64,000 nt of DNA from assembly GCA_965205525.1 (NCBI GenBank), contig OZ242171.1, forward strand, positions 1,550,001 to 1,614,000. Reading direction: 5' to 3'. A model generated the notes under the pieces. That model saw nothing but the letters and a program-made list of their open reading frames with translations, was not told the origin of the DNA and made no database searches. Positions 51,245-60,145 of this stretch are shown here, piece by piece; position 1 is the stretch's first letter, and the number at the start of each line of letters is the position of its first letter. Made by a program: the position numbers and the translations under genes. Origin of the DNA: G965205525 sp965205525 (lineage in GTDB: Bacteria > Pseudomonadota > Gammaproteobacteria > JABABF01).

Positions 51245-52762
51245 TCAGATGCCACGCTCCACGGGCATGGACAGGCCAGCCAGGGCCGTCTCCAAGGAAT
51301 AGCTGTGGAACTGCTCCCAGCTAGCTCTATAAACCGCGGAACTCGTTATCAAATCCAGGGCTCTCCTCTGCACTCGCTCCAAGGTGTCTGCCTTCGAGTC
51401 TTCCCCGCCCGCATGCAGACCTGTCCTCGCATGATGCCAGGCGGCCAGCCAGTGCCCGCCATCCCAGCGGGGCATCAAGTCCGGTAGTTTAGCTGCGGTG
51501 CTTTCCGGAACGCTGTCCAAGAGCACCCGGCGCACTCGTCCCGGCATCTGCCGGGCCAAGGCCGCTGCAACCATACCGCCAGCCCCCATCCCCAGCAGAT
51601 CTATTTTTTCATCTGCCCGCCACTCCTTGAGGGCAGCAGCCACGACCTGCGCATATTCCTCTGGTCCTGTCCCAGGCAGCGGCACGGCCTCGGAAGCGCC
51701 GTGACCGGGCAAATCCACTAGTCCAAAGGGGCGGCCTTTCAGCAAACCGGGAGCAATCCCCGCCAAGGCGCCAGCGACGGACTGCCCCAAGTCGTGCAGC
51801 ACCAGCAGCGGTACGCCTTCTCCCCCGCCCCCCTCCAGCAGGTGCAGGGGAGCAGTCGGCAAGGACAGATAGCTGTGCCATAGGCTCCCCCGAACTGCAG
51901 GCTGCTTCGGAAACGGCGGGGTCTCTTCCTGCAGGGCATAGTCGGAGACGGCCTTGCGCAAGGCATCCAAACGCTCCTCCTGGCTGGGGCCGCAAGGCAG
52001 CATGCGAATGTTTTCCGGCCACGCCAGCGCATCAAAGCGCTCGGCATAGCGCTTGAGAATGCTGCCCTCCCACCGAATAATCGTGACGGGCACCCGAATG
52101 GTCTGCACCCGTCTGGCATCCTCATTCAGAAAAGCGGCCCGATAGGCCCGGGCGTAATCCGGCCCGGCCTCCAAGGTGGCCTGGGCAACTGCATGCACCG
52201 CTGTGACCGGGGGCAAATCACCCGGCAATCTCGCATCCTGCCTGCGATCGTACCAAGGAAAATACGCATACATGCCCCGTGCCATGTTCCAGGCCGCCGC
52301 CAAATGCACGCCATCTTCCCGAGGGTGCAAATCTGGGAAATAATCTTTCAGAATGTCATCCCGCTCTGCATCGCTGAAGCTTGCAACATTGTCCAGAATG
52401 ACAAAATCCACCCGCTTGGGATGGGTGCGGGCAAACTCAATGGCAATCTGAGCTCCAGTGGCCGTGCCGTAAAAAGCGGCCCGCTCGCACCCCAGAGCAT
52501 CTAAGAAGGCATTCAATGCCTCCACGTAACCGCTGAGATCCTCCGTCGGCTGCACTAGAGGCGAAGACAGCCCGTAGCCCGGCGTATCCGGAGCGATGAC
52601 GGTCGCCTGTGATGACAGGGCCTCCATGACCGGCAACAGAAAGCGCCCGGACAGAGGCGATGCATGCAGCGCGATCAAAGGACTGCCGCTGCCCATACGA
52701 AGGCAGTGCATCTGACGGTGCTCGCCATTGAGGTTTAGGTTGACAAAATGCCGACTATGCAC
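51245..52762 (-). CDS. Double alpha/beta-hydrolase-fold protein without canonical nucleophiles
   Basis: 505 residues made of two fused alpha/beta-hydrolase domains. Domain 1 (about 1-270) has LIALHASPLSGRFLLPVM, VIAPDTPGYGLS and nucleophile elbow GTATG (99-103), with Ala101 where Ser is expected. Domain 2 (about 300-505) has LLVLHDLGQSVAGAL, GLVDLPGHGAS and elbow GMGAG (391-395), with Gly393 instead of Ser. Neither domain has the usual G-x-S-x-G. It may be a cofactor-independent lyase or dioxygenase-like fold member, or non-catalytic. The next gene upstream is the FAD oxidase, 35 bases away. Confidence 0.82.
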   Translation of the reverse strand: MHSRHFVNLNLNGEHRQMHCLRMGSGSPLIALHASPLSGRFLLPVMEALSSQATVIAPDTPGYGLSSPLVQPTEDLSGYVEALNAFLDALGCERAAFYGTATGAQIAIEFARTHPKRVDFVILDNVASFSDAERDDILKDYFPDLHPREDGVHLAAAWNMARGMYAYFPWYDRRQDARLPGDLPPVTAVHAVAQATLEAGPDYARAYRAAFLNEDARRVQTIRVPVTIIRWEGSILKRYAERFDALAWPENIRMLPCGPSQEERLDALRKAVSDYALQEETPPFPKQPAVRGSLWHSYLSLPTAPLHLLEGGGGEGVPLLVLHDLGQSVAGALAGIAPGLLKGRPFGLVDLPGHGASEAVPLPGTGPEEYAQVVAAALKEWRADEKIDLLGMGAGGMVAAALARQMPGRVRRVLLDSVPESTAAKLPDLMPRWDGGHWLAAWHHARTGLHAGGEDSKADTLERVQRRALDLITSSAVYRASWEQFHSYSLETALAGLSMPVERGI

Positions 52763-52797
52763 GGATCATTCCTCCGCTTTCTGCTGAGACATGGGGG

Positions 52798-54360
52798 CTA
52801 AAACCCGAGTGCTCCCGGGTTCATGCGCCGGTTCGGGTCCACCAGCCCCTTGAGAGATTCCACCAGCCGTCTGGCCTCGGGGCGCAGCCCCTCCCGGTAG
52901 GGATAGGCTTTGCCGATCTGCAAATGTACAGCGCCATGCTTCTGGAACATCGTTATCAAATCTTGGCGTATTTCCGTTACGGCAGCCCGGGCCCTATTGT
53001 TTTCCGGCAGTTCCCGCACGCGTTTCAGGAAAGAAGGCTCCACGCTGCGACGGTGGATTTCCATCAGGCTGTCCGGCCAGAAAAATACCGGTTCAATTAC
53101 CGAGCAGGTGGAGCCCACAGAGGCGAAGAGGTAGCCGGTGCCGATCTGAAACTCTTCAATCACCTGACGATGACGCTGAAACACCTCCTCCGCCCCGGCA
53201 ATCGCCTCCGATGCCCTGGAGTGGGGCACCAGACCGTGCACCGGCACCCAGCGCTCGCCTCCGGGACCGATCATGCTGTTGACTGGACCGAAGGGGTTGG
53301 CCCGGAGAATCTTGGGGATGCTGTTGCCGATCTCCCGACCGCCGCTGTTGCGGCACACACTCCTGATCTCCGCCAGCGCCGCCGCCGCCGCCGCTTCGCT
53401 GCGCTCTTCCACTGTGAGATGCAAGGAAAACTGCACATCCCGCATATAACGCCGCCCGGCCAGTGCGACTTGCAGCCCATCCAGGAGCGCCCGATGCCAG
53501 GAGCGGGCCCCCTTCATGACCCCCGCCAGGGATTTCACATCCCGGGCCAAGCTTTCGCGCTTGAGACGCTGGGACTGGAGATAGGGGTCAAAGCCGAAGC
53601 ATTCCATCGCCAGCCCCCGGCGAGAGACTTCGGTCATGCCCCGGACCAGTTGCTGATAATCAGGAAAATCAAAGGAGGCAAAGCGGCGGGCAGGCAAGTC
53701 CTGCACCAGGCGCAGGGTGGCAGCAGCCTTGATGCCGAAAGCTCCGGTATCTCCTAAGAACAGCCCGGTTAAATCCGGACCGTAATGGCGAAAGAAAGGA
53801 GTGCTGCCGGCACAGGCGGCGGAGCCGGTGTGCAGCAAGCTGCCGTCCGCCAGCACCACCTCCAGCGCGAGCACCGCATCCGCCGAAGTGCCGTAGCGGC
53901 CGGAACCCCAGAAAATACTGTTCTGGGACAGGCTGCCTCCCACGGTAGCCCGGATGCCAGACAGCGGCCCCCAGTAGGCAGGCCGCAGACCGCTGCCCTG
54001 CAGGGCTTCATGCAAGGCCTTCCAGGTGCAGCCCGCCTCTACTGTCACATACATATCTTCGGAATTAACCTCCAAGACGCGATTTATCTCGCCGGTGTCA
54101 ATCAGTATGGAGTCCGCCTCTGTCGGCAGATATCCCCCCGTATAGGACATGCCGCCGCCCCGAGGAATAGCGGCCCGGCCCGCACCGCAGATAGCGGCCA
54201 CGGCCCGCGCAAGGGCCTCCCGGGATTCGGGGCGCACCACCGCCGCTGCCATCACCCCTTGGCTGAAGACATCCTGGCTATAAAAAGTGCATTCCTCCCG
54301 CTCGGTGAGCACCCGCTCGTCTCCGAGCATGTGTCGTAAATCGCTTATCAGGTTTGTCAT
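52798..54360 (-). CDS. FAD-linked oxidase of the VAO/GlcD family
   Basis: 520 residues with an N-terminal FAD-binding domain (AIPRGGGMSYTGGY, VTVEAGCTWKALHEAL, GGSLSQNSIFWGSGRYGTSAD, LFLGDTGAFGIKAAATLRL) and a C-terminal FAD-oxidase domain ending VDPNRRMNPGALGF. This layout is shared by vanillyl-alcohol oxidase, 4-cresol dehydrogenase and glycolate/lactate oxidases. The long middle and GAVHLQIGKAYPY near the end are closer to the VAO/cresol type (moderate confidence). An aromatic alcohol or hydroxyacid is a possible substrate. Confidence 0.88.
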   Translation of the reverse strand: MTNLISDLRHMLGDERVLTEREECTFYSQDVFSQGVMAAAVVRPESREALARAVAAICGAGRAAIPRGGGMSYTGGYLPTEADSILIDTGEINRVLEVNSEDMYVTVEAGCTWKALHEALQGSGLRPAYWGPLSGIRATVGGSLSQNSIFWGSGRYGTSADAVLALEVVLADGSLLHTGSAACAGSTPFFRHYGPDLTGLFLGDTGAFGIKAAATLRLVQDLPARRFASFDFPDYQQLVRGMTEVSRRGLAMECFGFDPYLQSQRLKRESLARDVKSLAGVMKGARSWHRALLDGLQVALAGRRYMRDVQFSLHLTVEERSEAAAAAALAEIRSVCRNSGGREIGNSIPKILRANPFGPVNSMIGPGGERWVPVHGLVPHSRASEAIAGAEEVFQRHRQVIEEFQIGTGYLFASVGSTCSVIEPVFFWPDSLMEIHRRSVEPSFLKRVRELPENNRARAAVTEIRQDLITMFQKHGAVHLQIGKAYPYREGLRPEARRLVESLKGLVDPNRRMNPGALGF

Positions 54361-54499
54361 TTCTTACCTCACTGCAACCTGTCATCAAGCGGCGCAATGG
54401 CCGCGCAAGATTCCCGCTATCTGCGAGCATCCCGTGCCATTATGACCGAGGAAATGTGCGTCCACGGGTGGCAGAAAAAACGGCGAAAGCCTGCCGAGC

Positions 54500-55915
54500 T
54501 CAGCCTTCGCTCTTGACATCACCTTGCCCCGCCGGCCACAGCAGAAGCAGGGTGAGGGCTGCTGTAAAGGGCAGTACCCGCTCGGCAATATCTCCGGGGG
54601 TATCTGGCAGCAGGTACAGCAGCACCGCCAGCAGGAAACCGGTAAGCATTGCAGCCAGCACTGCTATCGGCGGACGGCGCAGACCTGCTAAACGCACGAA
54701 TATCGCAGGGCCGAAAGCTGCACCCACTGCGACCCAGGCGAACAGCACCCGCTCAAAAATAGTGGCAGGAAGGTACACAGCCACCAGTCCCGCGAGCAAT
54801 ACTAAAAGCAGCACCGCCAAGCGAGAGGCCTGCAGCTGGGAGCCCCGCTGCCCGAGGTCGTGACCCAGAACCGATGCCGCCACCAGCAGCTGGCTGTCCG
54901 CTGTGGATAGGATGGCTGACAGGGCTGCCGCCAGCAACACGCCTGCCAACAGGGGCGGGAAGAGGGCATGGGTCATGGCAAAGAAAACGGTTTCCGACTG
55001 CTCCAAGAGCGGAAAGAGCACTCGTCCCTCAAGACCTAGCAGGAACATGCCGGCAAAGACCAGGCAGTACCAAGCGATGCTGATGAGCCGCGCACGGGCC
55101 AGAGACTTCTCGTCGGCAATCGCCATGAAACGCACCAGCAGGTGGGGCTGCCCTTGGGCGCTCAGACCGATGGCGACCTGGCCGACAATAAAACCGAGGG
55201 CAGCCAGCCCCAAGTGCGGGCCGCTCAGGCTGAGGAGCCCTGCATTATTCGTCTCCCTCAGGCCTGCCAGCAAGCCGTCCCATCCTCCCACTGCCAGCAG
55301 CCCTGCGATCGGCATCACCAAAGCAGCGATCGCCATCAGAGCTCCCTGCAGGGCATCCGTAACGCTCACCGCCCAAAAGCCGCCCAAGAAGGTGTAGAAC
55401 ATGAGGACTCCGCCTCCTAAAACAATGCTCCACTCGGCAGACAAGGGGAAGGCGCTGGCCAGGCTGTGTCCAGCCCCTTGAAACTGGGCCGCGATATAAA
55501 AGAGGAAAGATACCAAGATGATGGCGGAGGCGGTCCAGGTCAAGGCTTTTCGCGCGGAGCCGTCGCTGCCCTCTGCCAGAAAGTCAATGAGGGTTACCAT
55601 GCGCCGCTTGCGACTGTACGTCCTGATGCGGGGAGCCACCCAGACCCAGGCCACCACCGCCCCAAGCGTGGCACCTGCCGCCAGCCACACCGCTCCCACA
55701 CCCAGCACATAGGCGATGCCGCTGACCCCCAGCAGCGTCCAGGCGGAGGAGGCACTGGCGGAATAGCTGAGGGCAGCCACCACCGCTCCCAGGCGACGCC
55801 CCCCCAGCAGAAAATCCTCGTGGCTGCGAGTGCGGTTTCGGGCCCACAGGCCGATGGCCACCAACAGCAGCTGGTAGCCGACTAGGGTCAGAAAAATAAT
55901 GGAGGTTTTATCCAA
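54500..55915 (-). CDS. Sodium:solute symporter (SSS family)
   Basis: 471 residues with about thirteen hydrophobic segments. FLLGGRRLGAVVAALSYSASASSAWTLLG, AFPLSAEWSIVLGGGVLMFYTFLGGFWAVSVTD and ALSAILSTADSQLLVAASVLGHDL are standard PutP-like blocks, the last carrying the Na-site serine/threonine region. The start must be TTG at 55915: a TGA lies two codons upstream in frame and the first membrane helix follows directly. AGG is eight bases before it. It lies upstream of the FAD oxidase with a 139-base gap. Confidence 0.9.
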   Translation of the reverse strand: MDKTSIIFLTLVGYQLLLVAIGLWARNRTRSHEDFLLGGRRLGAVVAALSYSASASSAWTLLGVSGIAYVLGVGAVWLAAGATLGAVVAWVWVAPRIRTYSRKRRMVTLIDFLAEGSDGSARKALTWTASAIILVSFLFYIAAQFQGAGHSLASAFPLSAEWSIVLGGGVLMFYTFLGGFWAVSVTDALQGALMAIAALVMPIAGLLAVGGWDGLLAGLRETNNAGLLSLSGPHLGLAALGFIVGQVAIGLSAQGQPHLLVRFMAIADEKSLARARLISIAWYCLVFAGMFLLGLEGRVLFPLLEQSETVFFAMTHALFPPLLAGVLLAAALSAILSTADSQLLVAASVLGHDLGQRGSQLQASRLAVLLLVLLAGLVAVYLPATIFERVLFAWVAVGAAFGPAIFVRLAGLRRPPIAVLAAMLTGFLLAVLLYLLPDTPGDIAERVLPFTAALTLLLLWPAGQGDVKSEG

Positions 55916-56194
55916 GGCTCAGCCTGCATATCTCGTCCAGTCCCTCGCCGATAAACCGATTTCGTTCCGACCGGCACATCCGCCGACAATCCCATTATCG
56001 CAGTCGGTGCCAGGCGTACCCCCGTCTATTTTTTTAACCATTGGGGTACCCATGCCCGAGGCAGACGCTAGTCGGGACAGCACTGCCTGTCTTTTTAACC
56101 CAGTTCGGGAGCTTTGACGAAATGTGTGTCTCCCTGTTCAAGCCGACTCTGTCTGGATCAGTGAAGGCAGGCGGGACGGTGCTAGACAAAAAAA
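55916..56194. other. Gene-free region upstream of the symporter
   Basis: About 280 bases between the symporter start and the terminator of TonB receptor 3. I see no gene. It should contain the symporter promoter on the minus strand, but no convincing -35/-10 pair stood out. Confidence 0.5.
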
Positions 56195-56220
56195 GAAACC
56201 CCGCTTTTCAGCGGGGTTTC
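56195..56220 (-). terminator. Rho-independent terminator of TonB receptor 3
   Basis: GAAACCCCGC-TTTTCA-GCGGGGTTTC is a perfect 10-base stem. On the minus strand it is followed by a run of seven T, about 70 bases after the receptor's stop. This is the clearest intrinsic terminator in the window. Confidence 0.93.
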
Positions 56221-56287
56221 AAGGGGAAAGTTCAGCACTCCTGCTGCACAATGTCTGCCATTATCCGACAGCGACAAGAGAAAGGAC

Positions 56288-58729
56288 TCAGAAGCTGTAT
56301 TTGAATTGCACTCCCCACTGCCTGCCTTCCCTTAAGGGGGCAAAAAAGGCGCGGGGAGGACCTCTATCAAAACTCGGGTCCGCCTCATTCGCAGCAGTGA
56401 AAGTAAAATAAGGGATCTGCAGCCAGCGGGTGGCCAGGATAGGCGCATCCTCATCGGTGAGGTTGGTGCCCACTAAGGACAGCTCCGCTTGCTTCCAGCG
56501 CACACCGATGCGTGCCCCCACCAAGGTGGCTGCGGGCACATACGCCTCGTTGTGCACTTGGACAAATTTCCTGTCTTCATAGCTGACATCCGCCCCGGCG
56601 AACAGGGTCATGTCGCCGGAGATGGCGCGCTCATAATCGGCAAAGAAGCTGGCCTGGTGCTCTGAACTCAGAGGGAATTGATGCCCTTCAATGGAGCAAT
56701 CGCCGACTAAGCCGTCCCCTGCAGGGTCAGTGGACTCGCTTGGATCTGCTACATTAAGCAATCCCCCCCCACTGGTCAGTGACCACTGGAAGTCATCGCA
56801 ACCTTCAGTGAATTCGGAGTCCGCTAAAGCATAGTTGAAGCCGAGGGTCAGGTCTTCGGTAAGCAGGAGCTGCATATCTAGCTCCACGCCGAACACTTCG
56901 CCGGAACCTTGATTGGTAACAATGGAACTCAATGCACCATCAGGGTTAGGAAGCGAAGTGGTCAGCTGAATATCGTCCGCATCAATGAAAAATACCGCAA
57001 GGTTGGTCTGCAGGCGATTGTCCCACCACTGAGACTTAATGCCCAGCTCGTAATTGTCAGATTCCTCCTGTTCATAGGTAGGAAGACCGCGAGCCACACC
57101 GTTATTACCGTTGAAGCCTCCTGGTTTCACACCCTCGGAATATACGCCGTATAGCAGGATGCTGTCATTCAATTGGTAATCCAGAGTCACCCGGGGGGTG
57201 AGGTTATGCCAGCTATCTTTGTCATTAAAACCATTAGCCTCCCTGCTGGATTTGGTTTCCTTCGCACTCCGCACTTCCACAGACCCTGTCAGCTGCTCGG
57301 TGAAATCATATTCAGCAGATGCGAAAACGGCCTCATTTTCTATCGTATCGGAAACATTAAAAACTCCTTCTCTGCTGCCAAAGCGAATGTTATTTTCCGT
57401 ATGAAAATAGTCATAGTAAAACACTCCCACAGTCCATCGCACGATATTATCCGAAGGGGATTCCAGTCGCAATTCCGCTGACCAGTCGCGGAAATTGTCC
57501 CTTTCCGAGATAGCAAAGAAGGAACTTAGTCCATCTGATCCGAAAAACGTCGGGGTGATATAGCTAATTGAACCGTGGTCACTGTCAGAACCGGTCAGTA
57601 ATTCTTCTTCCCGGTAAGAATACGCCAGGGCAACACGATACCCAGAAGAAAAATCGTAGGAGGCGTGCAGGCTGTCAAAACTTACTCGCCGGTCTACGCC
57701 ACTGAAGGGTATGCTATTCGTGAGCGAATAGGGGCTTCGTCCAAAATTCAAGCCATTGTTGTTTGGAATGCCAGGGACTAGGTTAACCACCCCATCTGCA
57801 TCCGGCCCATCGTTAAGAGCCACTATGCCGGGCTTGATCTCCCCGCAGAAGTACTGATAGTTGTTGTCGCTGTCGCTCTGTGTCCAAGACGAAAGGGAGC
57901 GCAGCCCCGGAAAGCAGTTGTTGCTGGTAGCGGGCTGCAGGAAGAAGGGCCGGGTGCCGTCATCATCCCGTTTCTGAATGTGCCGCAGGCGGACACTGAA
58001 GTTTTCGGTGGGGTTCCAGTCCAGCACACCGCTGACCGACCAAGTGGATTCATCGCCGATTTCCCGCTCGGTTACCGTGTTGGTCCATTCGCCGTCTTTT
58101 TCGTAGTTGCGCACACTCAGCCCGCCATGCAGCGTGTCGTTGATCGGGCCGCTGATATGAAAGGAGACGTCGCTTTCATCGTGCTCGGCGACACGCACTT
58201 TTACTGTCGCATCAACTTCTTCGGTAGGTTTGCGAGTGATGAAGTTGATAGCCCCGGAATAGGTGTTCCTGCCGTACAGAGCGCTCTGGGGCCCCTTGAT
58301 GACCTCCACCCGCTCCAAGTCCTGCAAATCCAAGCCCTGCACGTCACCCGGGTAATAGATGCCGTCAATGAAATAGGCAGCACCTGATTCCACTCCGAAC
58401 TGCACTCCCGCTAACACGTTGCCGAGGCCACGGATTACAGGACGCTCGGTGGAACGGCCGAAGGCCTTGGAAAAACTGAGACCCGGGGTAAAACGGGCGA
58501 TGTCATCCAAGGATTGGGCACCCCGCTTCTCAATGGCTTCCGCATTGAATGCGGATACGCTGATCGGTGCATCCTGAAGGGATTCCTCCCGCTTACGGGC
58601 GGTTACCAGCACCTCTTCCAAGCCGACTGCCCCATCTTGGGCAGATGCCCCGCCGCTGGGAATCATGTAAAGGGCAGCCAAAAAGCCGCCAAAAACTACG
58701 CCCACATTGCGAAATAACCCTGCTTTCAT
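56288..58729 (-). CDS. TonB-dependent outer-membrane receptor 3
   Basis: 813 residues. Signal peptide MKAGLFRNVGVVFGGFLAAL and following residues end near GASAQ. The TonB box and plug start are EEVLVTARKREESLQDAPIS. The plug contains PVIRGLGNVLAGVQFG, AAYFIDGIYYPGDVQGL and VEVIKGPQSALYGRNTYSGAI. The barrel ends WGVQFKYSF. GGGTAACTGAG precedes the ATG. It is followed by the strong terminator at 56195 and preceded by palindrome site 6, so it is a single-gene unit. Ligand unknown; adjacent to the secreted VOC cluster. Confidence 0.96.
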   Translation of the reverse strand: MKAGLFRNVGVVFGGFLAALYMIPSGGASAQDGAVGLEEVLVTARKREESLQDAPISVSAFNAEAIEKRGAQSLDDIARFTPGLSFSKAFGRSTERPVIRGLGNVLAGVQFGVESGAAYFIDGIYYPGDVQGLDLQDLERVEVIKGPQSALYGRNTYSGAINFITRKPTEEVDATVKVRVAEHDESDVSFHISGPINDTLHGGLSVRNYEKDGEWTNTVTEREIGDESTWSVSGVLDWNPTENFSVRLRHIQKRDDDGTRPFFLQPATSNNCFPGLRSLSSWTQSDSDNNYQYFCGEIKPGIVALNDGPDADGVVNLVPGIPNNNGLNFGRSPYSLTNSIPFSGVDRRVSFDSLHASYDFSSGYRVALAYSYREEELLTGSDSDHGSISYITPTFFGSDGLSSFFAISERDNFRDWSAELRLESPSDNIVRWTVGVFYYDYFHTENNIRFGSREGVFNVSDTIENEAVFASAEYDFTEQLTGSVEVRSAKETKSSREANGFNDKDSWHNLTPRVTLDYQLNDSILLYGVYSEGVKPGGFNGNNGVARGLPTYEQEESDNYELGIKSQWWDNRLQTNLAVFFIDADDIQLTTSLPNPDGALSSIVTNQGSGEVFGVELDMQLLLTEDLTLGFNYALADSEFTEGCDDFQWSLTSGGGLLNVADPSESTDPAGDGLVGDCSIEGHQFPLSSEHQASFFADYERAISGDMTLFAGADVSYEDRKFVQVHNEAYVPAATLVGARIGVRWKQAELSLVGTNLTDEDAPILATRWLQIPYFTFTAANEADPSFDRGPPRAFFAPLREGRQWGVQFKYSF

Positions 58730-58785
58730 CTCAGTTACCCCCTATAGGAAACATCTTGTGCAACGACCGTCTCCGGCCTTACTTA

Positions 58786-58807
58786 CTCTAATGATATATG
58801 AATAGGC
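58786..58807. promoter_or_regulatory. AT-rich palindromic element, site 6
   Basis: TCTAATGATATATGAATAGG is close to site 3 (CTAATGATATATTATTAGG). Read on the minus strand it lies 57 bases upstream of the TonB receptor 3 ATG, in the 161-base gap to the next gene. Confidence 0.55.
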
Positions 58808-58890
58808 TTTTATGTCAAGGGGGCATTACAACCCCCCTGACAGACCTGCTCCCGCTTTGCGGGGCAGAGGGCGTGGCACGGACCTGCCTC

Positions 58891-60021
58891 TCAGTTATTA
58901 ACTCGCTGGTATTCAAGCTTCTGTACCGGTGCCCGGGCGGGCTTTCTGTCCTCAAGGATCTGCCAGCTGACCCCATCTGGACCAGTGAACAGGAAGGATT
59001 TCTCACCGAATTCATTCCTGCGAATGGAGGTGGGGCGGAGCCCGAATTTCTGAGCACGGCTGTGCACGTCTCCCAAATGCGGTGTGTAGAGGGAATGCAG
59101 GGTGATGCCGACAGTGCCGATCTTCTGCTCCGCCGATCGGTCGGGAACGTTAGAAGGGTCCCGAGGTACAAAGAACTTCAGCTTGCCGCAGATATTGTTC
59201 GGGGATACAAAGCCTATGTACCACTGGCTGGTTCCGGGAGGCATCTTGAACAGCCGCTGGGGGCCTGGCAGCCAATCCCCCTGCAGGGCAGGCGGCTCCT
59301 CGGGGCGCAATCCCAGCACTTCGCTGTAGTAGCGGGTGACTTCTCCGATATCGCCCTTAATCAGAAAATCGTGGTGGGTGAACTCGCTGGTCTGCAAGGG
59401 GGCATCCGCGCCCACCGTCCCGTAGCCGGGGATCTGGTAGCCGTAGCGCTGGAAGAAAACATGGGTGAACCAAGTGCCGTAAACAGCCATCTCCCGCGCC
59501 CCGGTGCGCCGCTTCTTGATGGTCCATGCGCCCGCCTCGTCCCCCGCCGCTCCCGCGGGGTCATCAAATATCGGCTTCACCGGCAGCCAGGGCTGCCTGC
59601 TGTCACGCATGGCTTGAAATACATCGTATATGCGCACCACGTCCCGGGTGCGCATCACGGCCATCCGCAGACCGATGGTGTCGGGAGGCGCATAGCCCAC
59701 CCCGTCTCCGAGGGGGCGCGCCCATTCCAGTATGCGCAAGAGACCGTGGGAATCGACCGCTCCGTTTTGCAGGCGGTAGGAGCGCAGGGCGCTGTCCACT
59801 CCGTAGAGGGCTTTCACCTCGGCGGCACTGAGTCTGCTCTCCGCCACCACCCGAAAGCCGAACTCGGCAAAGTATTCAATGGCCGGCCCGGCCTCCCTGA
59901 CCCCGGTCATCACCTCGTATACGCCGCTGATGCCAGTGCGGGGCAGAGTCTCCTGGGCCAGGGCCGGAATACTGGCATATAGGCATGAAACTGCTGTAAT
60001 TAAGGGCAGTACTGTATTCAT
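58891..60021 (-). CDS. Secreted VOC-family protein A
   Basis: 376 residues from the ATG at 60021. An ATG at 60051 would add ten Arg-rich residues. Signal peptide MNTVLPLITAVSCLYASIPALAQ. VOC modules are ISGVYEVMTGVREAGPAIEYFAEFGF, then SEFTHHDFLIKGDIGEVTRYYSEVLGL, VGITLHSLYTPHLGDVHSRAQKFGL and FTGPDGVSWQILED. His and Glu at equivalent module positions (HHDF, LHSL, QILE) could bind a metal. A periplasmic VOC protein is unusual. It is divergent from VOC protein B. Confidence 0.8.
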   Translation of the reverse strand: MNTVLPLITAVSCLYASIPALAQETLPRTGISGVYEVMTGVREAGPAIEYFAEFGFRVVAESRLSAAEVKALYGVDSALRSYRLQNGAVDSHGLLRILEWARPLGDGVGYAPPDTIGLRMAVMRTRDVVRIYDVFQAMRDSRQPWLPVKPIFDDPAGAAGDEAGAWTIKKRRTGAREMAVYGTWFTHVFFQRYGYQIPGYGTVGADAPLQTSEFTHHDFLIKGDIGEVTRYYSEVLGLRPEEPPALQGDWLPGPQRLFKMPPGTSQWYIGFVSPNNICGKLKFFVPRDPSNVPDRSAEQKIGTVGITLHSLYTPHLGDVHSRAQKFGLRPTSIRRNEFGEKSFLFTGPDGVSWQILEDRKPARAPVQKLEYQRVNN

Positions 60022-60071
60022 TATCAGGCGCCTCCTCCCGCGAATGAGCATGCTGCGACACGCTTGAAATG

Positions 60072-60092
60072 TTATATTATTATCATATTAAT
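60072..60092. promoter_or_regulatory. AT-rich divergent promoter region
   Basis: TTATATTATTATCATATTAA lies between the divergent VOC genes A and B. It is very AT-rich and partly resembles the shared palindrome, but the match is weak. It probably contains the -10 regions of both genes. Confidence 0.35.
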
Positions 60093-60145
60093 ACATTTCT
60101 TTACAAGTGTGTCCTGGCGAGCTTTGCGAATATTGGAGTGTGAAA

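Noticed and set aside
58798..59982. Plus-strand frame of 394 codons opposite VOC gene A
   Set aside because: Antisense to a gene with signal peptide and VOC modules. The translated sequence is low in recognisable structure.
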